From the NCBI GenBank assembly GCA_018059515.1, contig JAGOXU010000003.1, forward strand, positions 1 to 38,940: DNA of 38,940 nucleotides. Direction: 5' to 3'. Under the pieces are notes generated by a model. The model was not told the origin of the DNA, did no database searches, and saw nothing but the letters and a program-made list of their open reading frames with translations. The position numbers were made by a program, and so were the translations under genes. Positions 25,019 through 32,235 of the stretch are shown piece after piece. Within the stretch, counting starts at the first letter, position 1. Every line of letters starts with the position of its first letter. This DNA comes from Ignavibacterium sp. GTDB taxonomy: Bacteria; Bacteroidota; Ignavibacteria; Ignavibacteriales; Ignavibacteriaceae.

Positions 25019-25495
25019 TTAATTGGAAATAATTATTGTACTGCCGCCGCTATTTCCAAATCTTGGATTAACAATGTTTTTGTAAATCGATCCAAATGAG
25101 TATGAGATTCCAAATCCGCCCCAAAAGGAATAACAAGTTTCCAGTTGTCTTCGCTGGAGAAGAACCTCATCAATTGTGGTGCCTGCCCTTGGTAATGAAA
25201 TTGGATTTCTAATTTTTGAATAGCCGCCATGAGATAGTAGAAAAAATTTCTAATTTATATTTACTTATATCATGGAAATAGGTTCCGCCGCTAACTGAGG
25301 AATTTGTGATGCCCCAAGGTTCTACTAATGTGGAAACAACAGAAAGCCCCTGACTGACTAAGGTTTTTTTTGTTATAAAAAATATTGTTTCCAAGGTATA
25401 TTTATTAAACGTCGGGGATATTTCATACTCAATTCTTAATTCTTTTTAGTTAGATTCGGAGTACGAGAAAAAGTTATACTCAATTTTTAAGGAAT
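25019..25495 (-). pseudogene. Decayed outer-membrane beta-barrel gene (C-terminal part)
   Basis: Two consecutive minus-strand frames join into a barrel C-terminus. The first reads RIEYEISPTFNKYTLE, then LSVVSTLVEPWGITNSS, then YFHDISKYKLEIFSTISW. Near 25228 the frame changes to GGYSKIRNPISLPRAGTTID, then WGGFGISYSFGSIYKN and NPRFGNSGGSTIIISN, and a stop at 25019-25021. A stop also interrupts the frame near 25445, upstream of which SLKIEYNFFSYSESN continues the pattern. The N-terminus is missing, since the intact plus-strand DUF1697 gene starts at 25501. So the gene is truncated, stopped and frameshifted. Confidence 0.75.
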
Positions 25496-25500
25496 TAATA

Positions 25501-26043
25501 TTGTCTAAATACGTAGCACTACTAAAAGCAATTAATGTTGGGGGACATACAGTTAAAATGGATCATTTAAAAAATCTTTTTGAAAAAATAGAATTTGAAA
25601 ACGTTCAAACATTTATTGCCAGCGGAAATGTAATCTTTGATTCAAAATCAAAAAATGTTGATGCGATAAAAAAGAAAATTGAAACTGAGCTTGAAAAATT
25701 TCTAGGTTATAAAGTTCCAACATTTATTAGAACCACAGATGAGTTAAAAATTATTTCGGAATACAAACCATTTAAGAAATCCGATTTAGTTAACGAACAA
25801 AATTTTTTGTACATAGGTTTTCTTGATAATCAACCAGATCAAGCATCACAAAAAAAAGTTTTAGCCTTATCAGACAAAGCAAATGAATTTCAGTTTAACA
25901 ATAAAGAGTTATACTGGCTTTGCAGAAAAAATTTTAGTGATTCCGGTATAACAGGAAAAGCTTTGGAGAAAGCGTTGGGAATGGAAACAACTGTACGTAA
26001 TTCAACCACTATTAGAAAAATGGTTTTAAAGTATTGTGTTTAA
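25501..26043 (+). CDS. DUF1697-family protein
   Basis: 180-residue protein with the DUF1697 signature: KYVALLKAINVGGHTVKMDHLKNLF, VQTFIASGNVIFDSK and YKVPTFIRTTDEL. A C-terminal TTVRNSTTIRKM matches the conserved family tail. No biochemical function is established for the family. It starts with TTG, preceded by AAGGA. It begins next to the barrel pseudogene and ends next to a structured element at 26054-26142. It marks the left edge of the accessory gene region. Confidence 0.92.
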   Translation: MSKYVALLKAINVGGHTVKMDHLKNLFEKIEFENVQTFIASGNVIFDSKSKNVDAIKKKIETELEKFLGYKVPTFIRTTDELKIISEYKPFKKSDLVNEQNFLYIGFLDNQPDQASQKKVLALSDKANEFQFNNKELYWLCRKNFSDSGITGKALEKALGMETTVRNSTTIRKMVLKYCV

Positions 26044-26053
26044 AACACGATCG

Positions 26054-26142
26054 TAACATTTTGCAGCTTGAAGCAGGTGGCGATTTTTACCACCAATGTG
26101 TCTGCGGAGTACTGAACCGCCGCTTTTGTCAAACTGCTGTTA
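26054..26142. repeat. Structured intergenic element A (cassette-end-like)
   Basis: 89-base element with imperfect ends. TAACA (26054-26058) pairs with TGTTA (26138-26142). GCAG (26063-26066) pairs with CTGC (26134-26137), leaving a four-base bulge. In its centre GGTGG / CCACC (26076-26094) forms a hairpin with loop CGATTTTTA. On the minus strand it starts TAACAGCAGTTTG, and the TAA is the stop codon of the reductase gene. A related element lies at 31821-31928. Framing by AAC and GTT recalls integron attC sites, but the full attC consensus is not met. Confidence 0.6.
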
Positions 26143-26706
26143 TCTGTTCGTTGTTTTTTCGTTTATCGGTTTATAGTATAGTGTAATTGCACCACCACCA
26201 AAGGTTTTTGTCTTTATGAGTTTAAGAAAAGTCTTGTCGTTTATATTTTCAAATAATGGCAAACCGCCACCAGCAACAACAGGGTGAACACAAAGTTGGT
26301 ATTCATCAATCAAATTAAGTTTCATTAGCTGTATAATTAAACCCCGACTGCCAACTAAAATGTCTTTACCTGATTGTTGTTTGAGTTCTAAAACTTCTTC
26401 TTCAAGGTCGCGATTTGCCAACTTTGCACTTTTCCACCCTACGTTTTTAAGTGTGTGTGAAAAAACAATTTTGGGAATCTTGTCTATTACCACGGCAAAG
26501 TCATCCATTGATTTTTCACCTGAAGGATTTTCTACCAGAGTTTGCCAAAATTCCATAAGCTGATATGTTATCCTCCCATATAGAACGGTGCCTCCGCTGC
26601 TTAACAGGTCAGCGTAATGATAATGTATTTCTTCATCCGGAATTATTACTGTATGGTCGCAAAACCCGTCAAGTGTCATATTGATTACTGCAATTACTTT
26701 TCTCAT
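26140..26706 (-). CDS. Dihydrofolate-reductase-family protein (RibD C-terminal domain)
   Basis: 188-residue protein of the RibD_C/DHFR-like family (PF01872). It starts with RKVIAVINMTLDGFCDH, then TVLYGRITYQLMEFW, and near the C-terminus has DILVGSRGLIIQLMKLNLIDEYQL followed by HPVVAGGGLPLF. These are NADPH-site and fold signatures. The true substrate of such stand-alone proteins is usually unknown and they need not be folate enzymes. Its TAA stop is embedded in structured element A. It belongs to the run of unrelated minus-strand accessory genes. Confidence 0.92.
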   Translation of the reverse strand: MRKVIAVINMTLDGFCDHTVIIPDEEIHYHYADLLSSGGTVLYGRITYQLMEFWQTLVENPSGEKSMDDFAVVIDKIPKIVFSHTLKNVGWKSAKLANRDLEEEVLELKQQSGKDILVGSRGLIIQLMKLNLIDEYQLCVHPVVAGGGLPLFENINDKTFLKLIKTKTFGGGAITLYYKPINEKTTNR

Positions 26707-26742
26707 ATCTTATCCTTTTATTACTTTAGGGATGTTGTCTTA

Positions 26743-26863
26743 AAATGACGGCAACGGTTTCGGGTTTTTGAAACCTAACTGTTTGCCGGCACTTAAGTTT
26801 ATTATTTGCTCAAAAATTTCTATTCGCACTGTCCGTCCAATAACGTAATTCTCGTGTTAGCGG
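26743..26863. repeat. Two-tier hairpin and TAAC/GTTA motif upstream of the reductase gene
   Basis: A two-tier hairpin sits near 26743-26790: outer CGGCAA / TTGCCG, inner GGTTTC / GAAACC with loop GGGTTTTT, joined by an asymmetric bulge. Near 26841-26863 a shorter TAACG / CGTGTTA pair precedes the end of the VOC gene. This resembles the layout of the other spacers in the region. Confidence 0.45.
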
Positions 26864-26886
26864 TTCGTTTTAATTTTTCATTTGTA

Positions 26887-27330
26887 TCATAGTTGTTCTG
26901 CCAACCCAATTAGAAGTCCTTCCGTTCCACGAATGTAGCAAAGGCGATACAAGTTTTCGTACTGAACCACTTCGCCTACAAGTTTAGCACCTTGTTTAAT
27001 GAGCCTTGCAACAAGTTCGTCAAGGTCTTCAACAGTGAACATAATGCGTAGATAACCAAGAGAATTAACAGGCGCAGTTCGATGGTCTGAAATTGTTTGT
27101 GGGTTCAGAAATCTTGAAATTTCAAGTCGGCTGTGACCATCGGGTGTAACCATCATAGCGATTTCTACCTGTTGATAATCAAGTCCGGTAACTCGACCCG
27201 ACCATTCACCTTCAATTGTAGCTCGTCCTTCAAGTGTCAGACCTATTTCCGTGAAAAATGCGATGGCATCATCAATAGAATCTACAACGATGCCCATATT
27301 GTGCATTTGAAGTAATTTACTTTTTTTCAT
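26887..27330 (-). CDS. VOC-superfamily (glyoxalase/bleomycin-resistance-like) protein
   Basis: 147-residue vicinal-oxygen-chelate fold protein. It begins LLQMHNMGIVVDSIDDAIAFF, with the first metal-ligand His, followed by EIGLTLEGR. The second half has HSRLEISRFLNP and SLGYLRIMFTVEDLDELVARL, ending with RGTEGLLIGLAEQL, which carries the final ligand Glu. The reaction is not known; relatives include glyoxalases, dioxygenases and drug-binding proteins. It begins 20 bases after the GNAT-Arr gene and is probably co-transcribed. Confidence 0.92.
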   Translation of the reverse strand: MKKSKLLQMHNMGIVVDSIDDAIAFFTEIGLTLEGRATIEGEWSGRVTGLDYQQVEIAMMVTPDGHSRLEISRFLNPQTISDHRTAPVNSLGYLRIMFTVEDLDELVARLIKQGAKLVGEVVQYENLYRLCYIRGTEGLLIGLAEQL

Positions 27331-27350
27331 ATTTAATTCTTCGTCTTAGT

Positions 27351-28247
27351 TTAGTCATTCAGGGAATTAATTCCCTGTTCTTTAAGTTTTTCTAAAGCAT
27401 CTTTCATTGCTTTAACTTGCTCGGTTGAGTGTCCTTGCCAAATCGTAACTTCTCCAACAACTTTAAAAGGCTTGGTTGAACGATAAGATTTGGTTGGATT
27501 GCCTGGAAATTTTTTATCTGTCAAGTCTGGGTCGTCCTCGATTTCTCCTATTGGTTCTACCAAATAAATTCTTTCCCGTCCTTCGCCAAATGCAAGTTCT
27601 GCAACCCAAATAGCAGCATCTAAAGTTGCTGTCAAAAAAATATATTTTGCATTTTTTCTTTGTCCATAGTTTGAGTTGTTGCCAACTACAATTAAGTCGC
27701 CAACTTTTAGGTCGGCTTTTGTACCGTGAAAAAAAGTTTGTACAAAAGGTGTCGCACCTTGTCCGCTTGGTTTATGATCGTTTAAGTTTTTTTTCATAAC
27801 CACTATGTTTTTGCCACCTAAAGTAAGTCGTTCTAATTGTTGCCACCCAAGCCGCTTATATAAATTTTCCGCTGTATGTGTAAATAGATAAATTTCTTTC
27901 AGTCCAAGGTCTTTTGAATAGTCTTGAATGTGGTTGCAGATTAATGTTCCCAATCCTTTTCCCCGAAGGTCAGGTTTAGTATAGACTAAGGCTAACCAGT
28001 TTTTGTAAATATTAAGTCGTGGTTCTTTATCGAGTAGTTCAACGTGGTTGTAAAGTCCGCCAGTTGCAATGGGTTTGTTGTCAACCGTCATTAAAACTTG
28101 AAACTCAAAATTGGCAGCCGAAAGATTTTTAGTTTTTTCTATTGTGGTCTGAGCGGGGATGTTCCACTCACTTAAATACCAGTCTGCAATCAGTTCTATT
28201 TTTTCGTTTTCGTCAGGTTTGATTATATGATATTTAATGTCTGTCAT
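27351..28247 (-). CDS. GNAT acetyltransferase fused to rifampin ADP-ribosyltransferase (Arr)
   Basis: 298-residue two-domain protein. Residues 1-155 form a GNAT N-acetyltransferase with the acetyl-CoA loop VYTKPDLRGKGLGTLICNHI and the later YLFTHTAENLYKRLGWQ. From about residue 165 comes an Arr domain: TFFHGTKADLKVGDLI, NSNYGQRKNAKYIFLTATLD, IYLVEPIGEIEDDPDLTDKK and FPGNPTKSYRS, close to classic Arr enzymes that ADP-ribosylate rifampin. Arr is usually a stand-alone protein of about 140 residues. The junction is continuous with no frameshift. Rifamycin inactivation is expected from the family but unproven here. Confidence 0.93.
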   Translation of the reverse strand: MTDIKYHIIKPDENEKIELIADWYLSEWNIPAQTTIEKTKNLSAANFEFQVLMTVDNKPIATGGLYNHVELLDKEPRLNIYKNWLALVYTKPDLRGKGLGTLICNHIQDYSKDLGLKEIYLFTHTAENLYKRLGWQQLERLTLGGKNIVVMKKNLNDHKPSGQGATPFVQTFFHGTKADLKVGDLIVVGNNSNYGQRKNAKYIFLTATLDAAIWVAELAFGEGRERIYLVEPIGEIEDDPDLTDKKFPGNPTKSYRSTKPFKVVGEVTIWQGHSTEQVKAMKDALEKLKEQGINSLND

Positions 28248-28299
28248 ATTTCAATTATCTTTTTGGGTGTTATTCCTACAATGACCGCTGACAGTCCAG

Positions 28300-28414
28300 T
28301 ATAACCGTCATTTACGGTTTAAAAATTACTAAACTTTTTGCTGTGTGGAAAGATTATGCTAGTGCCTGGTGGGTGTGAATTCCGATAAGGAATTCCATCG
28401 TAATTGCGGTTATA
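28300..28414. repeat. Long nested inverted repeat in the methyltransferase-GNAT spacer
   Basis: TATAACCG (28300-28307) pairs perfectly with CGGTTATA (28407-28414) across 115 bases. Nested inside are AACCGT / ACGGTT (28303-28319, an alternative pairing of the left arm) and GAATTCC / GGAATTC with loop GATAA (28377-28395). It sits just beyond the methyltransferase stop, on the minus strand, and upstream of the GNAT-Arr gene. It is another member of the structured spacers of this accessory region. Confidence 0.6.
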
Positions 28415-28441
28415 AATTGTTATGGGCATTTTTTTGTTTAG

Positions 28442-29056
28442 TCAATTTTCTGTCTTTGTTCTTTTACATTTTATGAGATAAAAAGGATAGACATCAATTA
28501 CATCTAATATTTCAAATAGTCCGACTTCACCAAATTCTTCTTGTATTGTCTCCCTGTCGTAAAAGAACATTTTTAAACCCCCAAATATTTCAAATCTGTC
28601 CTTGTCAATGCAAGTCCCTTGACCATAAATTTGTGCTTCTTTTGTAACAGTTGCAAAAACCATAAACCCGTTTTCTGATAGTTGGTTATAGCAGTCTCGG
28701 ATTAGTTTACTTCTTTCCTTTTTGTCCAAAAAGTGAATTAAGGCGTAACAATATATTCCGTCATAAAGATTTTTGTCAAATGGCATTTCAGTTACAGAAC
28801 CGTGATAAATAATCAAGTTGTTTCCAAAATGTTTTTTGGCTAAATCAATTGCAGTTTGGGAAATTTCAATTCCTGTCACTGTCATTCCATTGTTCCTGAA
28901 AATTTGAGCATTTCGTCCATAACCAATTCCAGGAATAAGTATATTTTTCACGTTGTGTTCAATAAAAAAATCATTTGCCAATACTGTGGATTTTGCTGGC
29001 TCAAAACCCCACATTTCCTGTTTGTCTTTAAATGCTTGTTCCCAAAATTCTGTCAT
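28442..29056 (-). CDS. Class I SAM-dependent methyltransferase (TehB/TPMT-like)
   Basis: 204-residue Rossmann-fold methyltransferase. An N-terminal FWEQAFKDKQEMWGFEPA resembles TehB/thiopurine-type enzymes. The SAM-binding motif I is NILIPGIGYGRNAQIF, with VTGIEISQTAIDLAKKHF as the acidic post-I loop. MPFDKNLYDGIYCYALIHFL is motif II. A small-molecule substrate is likely, but which one cannot be told. A gene remnant and 350 bases of spacer follow upstream on this strand. Confidence 0.9.
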   Translation of the reverse strand: MTEFWEQAFKDKQEMWGFEPAKSTVLANDFFIEHNVKNILIPGIGYGRNAQIFRNNGMTVTGIEISQTAIDLAKKHFGNNLIIYHGSVTEMPFDKNLYDGIYCYALIHFLDKKERSKLIRDCYNQLSENGFMVFATVTKEAQIYGQGTCIDKDRFEIFGGLKMFFYDRETIQEEFGEVGLFEILDVIDVYPFYLIKCKRTKTEN

Positions 29057-29409
29057 TGTTGGTTGGTCTCTTAATTTGTTGAGATTACATTAAAATTGCA
29101 GCTAACTGTTATGTGTATGAAAGGTTGCGTGTTTGTGTGCGAGGATTTTCCGTGACAACTTCTAACAAATTAGTTAACTTACTTTCAATATTTTCCAATT
29201 TACATATACGACTTTGTTTAAATAGAATTTATATCTGAATCAAAATACATCAATTAAACGCAATAATCGGAAAGAACAAAAGAAATATAAAAAAAAGTAT
29301 TGCTCTTTACCTTACTTTTTTTCGGGACGATACAAGACGCTTTGGATTAAAACAATAATGAATAAAATGGCGATTAAGTATTGTTAGGATTATCTTTTAA
29401 AAATTATTT
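29057..29409. other. Spacer with TAACAG motif and a gene remnant
   Basis: 353 bases without an intact gene. On the minus strand it contains TAACAGTTAGCTGC near 29100-29111, the same motif that starts elements A and B, and a short open frame ending right at it (see 29109-29228). The right part is AT-rich and should hold the promoter of the channel gene. Confidence 0.45.
29109..29228 (-). pseudogene. Possible C-terminal remnant of a lost accessory gene
   Basis: A 39-codon open frame reading KQSRICKLENIESKLTNLL, then VTENPRTQTRNLSYT and a stop, with a normal coding-like composition. Just upstream another frame reads FDSDINSI and stops, as if one base had been lost or gained. The stop codon TAA forms the start of a TAACAG motif, as at the end of the reductase gene. 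No start codon or family was identified. It may be a broken gene end, but chance cannot be excluded. Confidence 0.3.
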
Positions 29410-30003
29410 ATGATAAAAAATCGTTTAGAGGCTTTTAGTGATGGAGTGCTTGCTATCATCATTACAATTATGGTTTTGGGATTACAAATTCCCCAAGGCA
29501 CTGAACTTGTAACCCTTAAACCACTTCTTCCAATTTTGCTAAGCTACATTTTAAGTTTTATTTATATTGGTATATATTGGAACAATCATCATCATTTATT
29601 GCATACTGTTAATAGTGTTAAAGGGGGAATACTTTGGGCAAACCTGCACTTACTTTTTTGGTTATCACTTATTCCCTTTACAACCGGCTGGATGGGAGAA
29701 AACCATTTTGCACCAATTCCAACAGCGCTATATGGATTTGTTTTGTTGATGGCAGCAGTCGCTTATTTTATTCTTCAAAGAGCAATTGTAAAAACCCAGG
29801 GTAAAAATTCTCTGTTGGCTAAAGCGATAGGTCGTGATTTAAAAGGAAAAGCTTCACCAATACTTTATTTGATTGCAATTGGCTCTGTCTTTTTTCATCC
29901 TAAAATTGCACAGGGCATTTATCTTTTAGTTGCGTTAATCTGGTTGATACCAGATAAGCGTATTGAAAAAGTTTTTTTTGATGGTGATGAAAAGATTATC
30001 TAA
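29410..30003 (+). CDS. TMEM175-family (DUF1211) potassium-channel-like protein
   Basis: 197-residue membrane protein with about six hydrophobic segments. The N-terminus carries the family signature RLEAFSDGVLAIIITIMVLGL, the pore-lining first helix of bacterial TMEM175 channels. IGIYWNNHHHLLHTVNSVKGGILWANLHLLFW follows as the His-rich loop and third helix. Bacterial relatives form leak K+ channels as tetramers. It is the only plus-strand gene between 26.1 and 34.4 kb. The ATG has no strong Shine-Dalgarno. Confidence 0.93.
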   Translation: MIKNRLEAFSDGVLAIIITIMVLGLQIPQGTELVTLKPLLPILLSYILSFIYIGIYWNNHHHLLHTVNSVKGGILWANLHLLFWLSLIPFTTGWMGENHFAPIPTALYGFVLLMAAVAYFILQRAIVKTQGKNSLLAKAIGRDLKGKASPILYLIAIGSVFFHPKIAQGIYLLVALIWLIPDKRIEKVFFDGDEKII

Positions 30004-30142
30004 AAGAGATGATAGTTGATAAATTTTGCGTAAGGTGACTTAGTAAATAATAAATTAAAATAAATATTTTAGTTTACTGCTTGCGCTATCGTTCAATTTA
30101 TGCATAGATATCTTATTCGGTAATGTCTGTGTTCCTTGTCTA

Positions 30143-31759
30143 TTAGCTCTCCTTTTTCCCTACAAAAGTTATTGATGGTATTGCGTAATAATTTTCTTTT
30201 TTCCAAAAGCGCAGTAAAAAGTCAATATCTTTTAAATACATTTTTCCAACTCCTTCTGAAAAAAATGGTAAATCTTTTTTGCAGTTATCAATACAAAACA
30301 GAGCCAATTCTGTTGACATTTCATCTGAGAGCAACAAAGACATAATATCATCGTCACTCTTTTCAGCATTATAAAAAGGATTGTTGGGTAAGGGGAAAGC
30401 ACTGTTTACACCAAGTGCAATCTCAACCCCGGTTTTTGGATTATAAAATACCAATCCTGTATCTGATACGTTGGATAAATCTTTCAATTCTTTTTCTTTA
30501 CTGAAAAAACCATCTTTGCGTGCTCTTAGTTTTGCTTCTTCTATTTCTTTGGCAGATAAATTTAACGAGTTATTAAAAAAATCCATATAACCCCTATAAA
30601 AATCATTTATTTTTTCAGATGACAAAAACGCTATTTGCGAACCATTATTAAAATCTTTAAATGCTTTCAATTGCTTGTTTAGATGATCTTCAATTTCTTT
30701 TTTGTGATGGTCTAAAAAATTGACTGCCATTCTGCTTTCTAATGAATTTTTTTCATCTAAAATTAAATCCGAATGGAATGGCTGCTGAAAATACACACCC
30801 GAAAACCACCATTCATCTTTCCATTTAACAATTCCCATAAATATTATTGTATCCACTGTTGATAATGAAGCTGACTGGTCAAAAGATTTTTTTGTCAGTT
30901 CAAACTTTTTACCTGATGCGATATGTTCAATAAAAATATTATAATCGTCTTGTCCTTTATAAAGAAAGAAACCTCTTATTCTTTGTGTTAAACTAAAAAA
31001 GCTTTTACTAAGTAAATGATCATTGCCCAAAATTTCAGCAGCCCATTCTTTACCCTTTAGACTAAGTAATCGAGTGTGAATATTATGCAGAGTGCTATCT
31101 CTATTCTCGTTTAAAAACACCATTATATTATCATCACTTTTTCTGTCCTCTAAGGTTTCAATATCCAGCACTTTTAATTTTAGTAAGGTATCGGGATAAA
31201 ACAGATATGTATTAAACAAAATTGTGTTGATCAGATTTCGTGCAACGTAAAAATCTTTTTCATCTTCATCTATTTGATAAAACGATTTAAGATATTCATT
31301 CTTTGGAGCATAAACCCAGGCTTTAACAAAAACGTCTGATACCTTTTCTGACAGCTCAACAATAAAATCATTAAACGGAGCAATAAAATTTTCTTCTTGC
31401 ACGGTATTGATAAAATACCAAATCAAAAAGCGTACATCCTGTTGGTTTATTTCTTCTTCGGTATATTCATCTAAGATGTAAAACGGAAGTTGCTTTTTGT
31501 ACAATCGTTTGTGCATTTTTACAAAGGTGTTCCAAATGTTAGTTCCGGATACTAAGTCTTCAAGGTAAGAAGTTAGAAAACACGATAAATGGTCAATGTT
31601 TTTTTTGCCCAAATACTTTTGTAATACTAATGACTGTTTATTACTTGTAATAGCTCTCTTAACATCGTTACAGATTCTGAGATAATAACTATCTGTTTTT
31701 GTTTGCTGCACATATGGTTTAATATCTAACCAATCTTTTATATAAATCCTTTTGTCCAT
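30143..31759 (-). CDS. DUF3843-like protein of unknown function
   Basis: 538-residue protein without signal peptide or membrane helix. The N-terminus (IYIKDWLDIKPYVQQTKTDSYYLRICNDV) matches what I know of the Bacteroidota family DUF3843. The rest is mixed helix and strand with a central WWFSGVYFQQPF block and a C-terminal LVFYNPKTGVEIALGVNSAFPLPNNPF. No catalytic motif is recognised. It lies 139 bases after the channel gene (convergent) and downstream of element B, next to the PHP-ATPase pair. It could belong to that module or be a separate cassette. Confidence 0.65.
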   Translation of the reverse strand: MDKRIYIKDWLDIKPYVQQTKTDSYYLRICNDVKRAITSNKQSLVLQKYLGKKNIDHLSCFLTSYLEDLVSGTNIWNTFVKMHKRLYKKQLPFYILDEYTEEEINQQDVRFLIWYFINTVQEENFIAPFNDFIVELSEKVSDVFVKAWVYAPKNEYLKSFYQIDEDEKDFYVARNLINTILFNTYLFYPDTLLKLKVLDIETLEDRKSDDNIMVFLNENRDSTLHNIHTRLLSLKGKEWAAEILGNDHLLSKSFFSLTQRIRGFFLYKGQDDYNIFIEHIASGKKFELTKKSFDQSASLSTVDTIIFMGIVKWKDEWWFSGVYFQQPFHSDLILDEKNSLESRMAVNFLDHHKKEIEDHLNKQLKAFKDFNNGSQIAFLSSEKINDFYRGYMDFFNNSLNLSAKEIEEAKLRARKDGFFSKEKELKDLSNVSDTGLVFYNPKTGVEIALGVNSAFPLPNNPFYNAEKSDDDIMSLLLSDEMSTELALFCIDNCKKDLPFFSEGVGKMYLKDIDFLLRFWKKENYYAIPSITFVGKKES

Positions 31760-31820
31760 TTAAATTGCTTTATAGTTGATTTGATTCTTAAGCCTGACAT
31801 TAATAGTTAATATGTCTTTA

Positions 31821-31928
31821 AGTGCTCGGGATTTTTAGCACTACAGTTCAATAGAATCATTGCTGTTCAGTCTTGCTCAAATGTTCAATTAAAACTCGTC
31901 CGTCCGCCATTGAGCCAAACGCCTGTTA
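31821..31928. repeat. Structured intergenic element B (related to element A)
   Basis: On the minus strand it starts TAACAGGCGTTTGGC followed by CAATGGCGG. This aligns with element A (TAACAGCAGTTTG, then GCGGCGG). At its other end AGTGCT / AGCACT (31821-31842) forms a 6-bp hairpin whose loop holds GGGATTTTT, matching the hairpin with GATTTTT in its loop in element A. It lies just beyond the stop of the 98-residue partner gene. Confidence 0.55.
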
Positions 31929-31938
31929 GTATCCGTAT

Positions 31939-32235
31939 TTATTCTTCTTTGTTTAATAGTCCGTTATCTTTAAGTTCAGTATATGTGCTTTTTAGTTCAG
32001 CGTTAAGTTGTGTTATGTATTCCTTACAAATATGGAAATACAAATCATCAGCACCGTCAGTCAAATTAAAATCTATTTCACCAGTCTTTAAATGTGACAA
32101 TAATTTGTTAAAAACTGATTTTACCTCATTAGGGTTGTCTTCCGTTAGGACAATTTTTAATTCTTCTGTTCCAAGTGCAAGTTTTAAAATTGCACTATTG
32201 TCTTTTCTTTCAATTGTTGCACTATGAGTTGCCAT
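31939..32235 (-). CDS. Small partner protein of the PHP-ATPase, 98 residues
   Basis: I do not recognise this 98-residue soluble protein. It has a beta-rich first half (HSATIERKDNSAILKLALGT, ELKIVLTEDNPNEV) and a helical second half (DDLYFHICKEYITQLNAELK). An ATG at 32235 is chosen because AGAGGA lies just upstream; a longer frame from 32271 would extend further into the ATPase gene. The start overlaps the 3' end of the PHP-ATPase gene by 14 bases, which implies translational coupling and a shared function, for example as antitoxin, adaptor or specificity factor (inference). Confidence 0.75.
   Translation of the reverse strand: MATHSATIERKDNSAILKLALGTEELKIVLTEDNPNEVKSVFNKLLSHLKTGEIDFNLTDGADDLYFHICKEYITQLNAELKSTYTELKDNGLLNKEE

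Noticed and set aside
26054-26142. Canonical integron attC site
   Set aside because: AAC and GTT frame the element, but the flanking bases do not fit RYYYAAC/GTTRRRY and no integrase is visible, so only a cassette-like resemblance is claimed.
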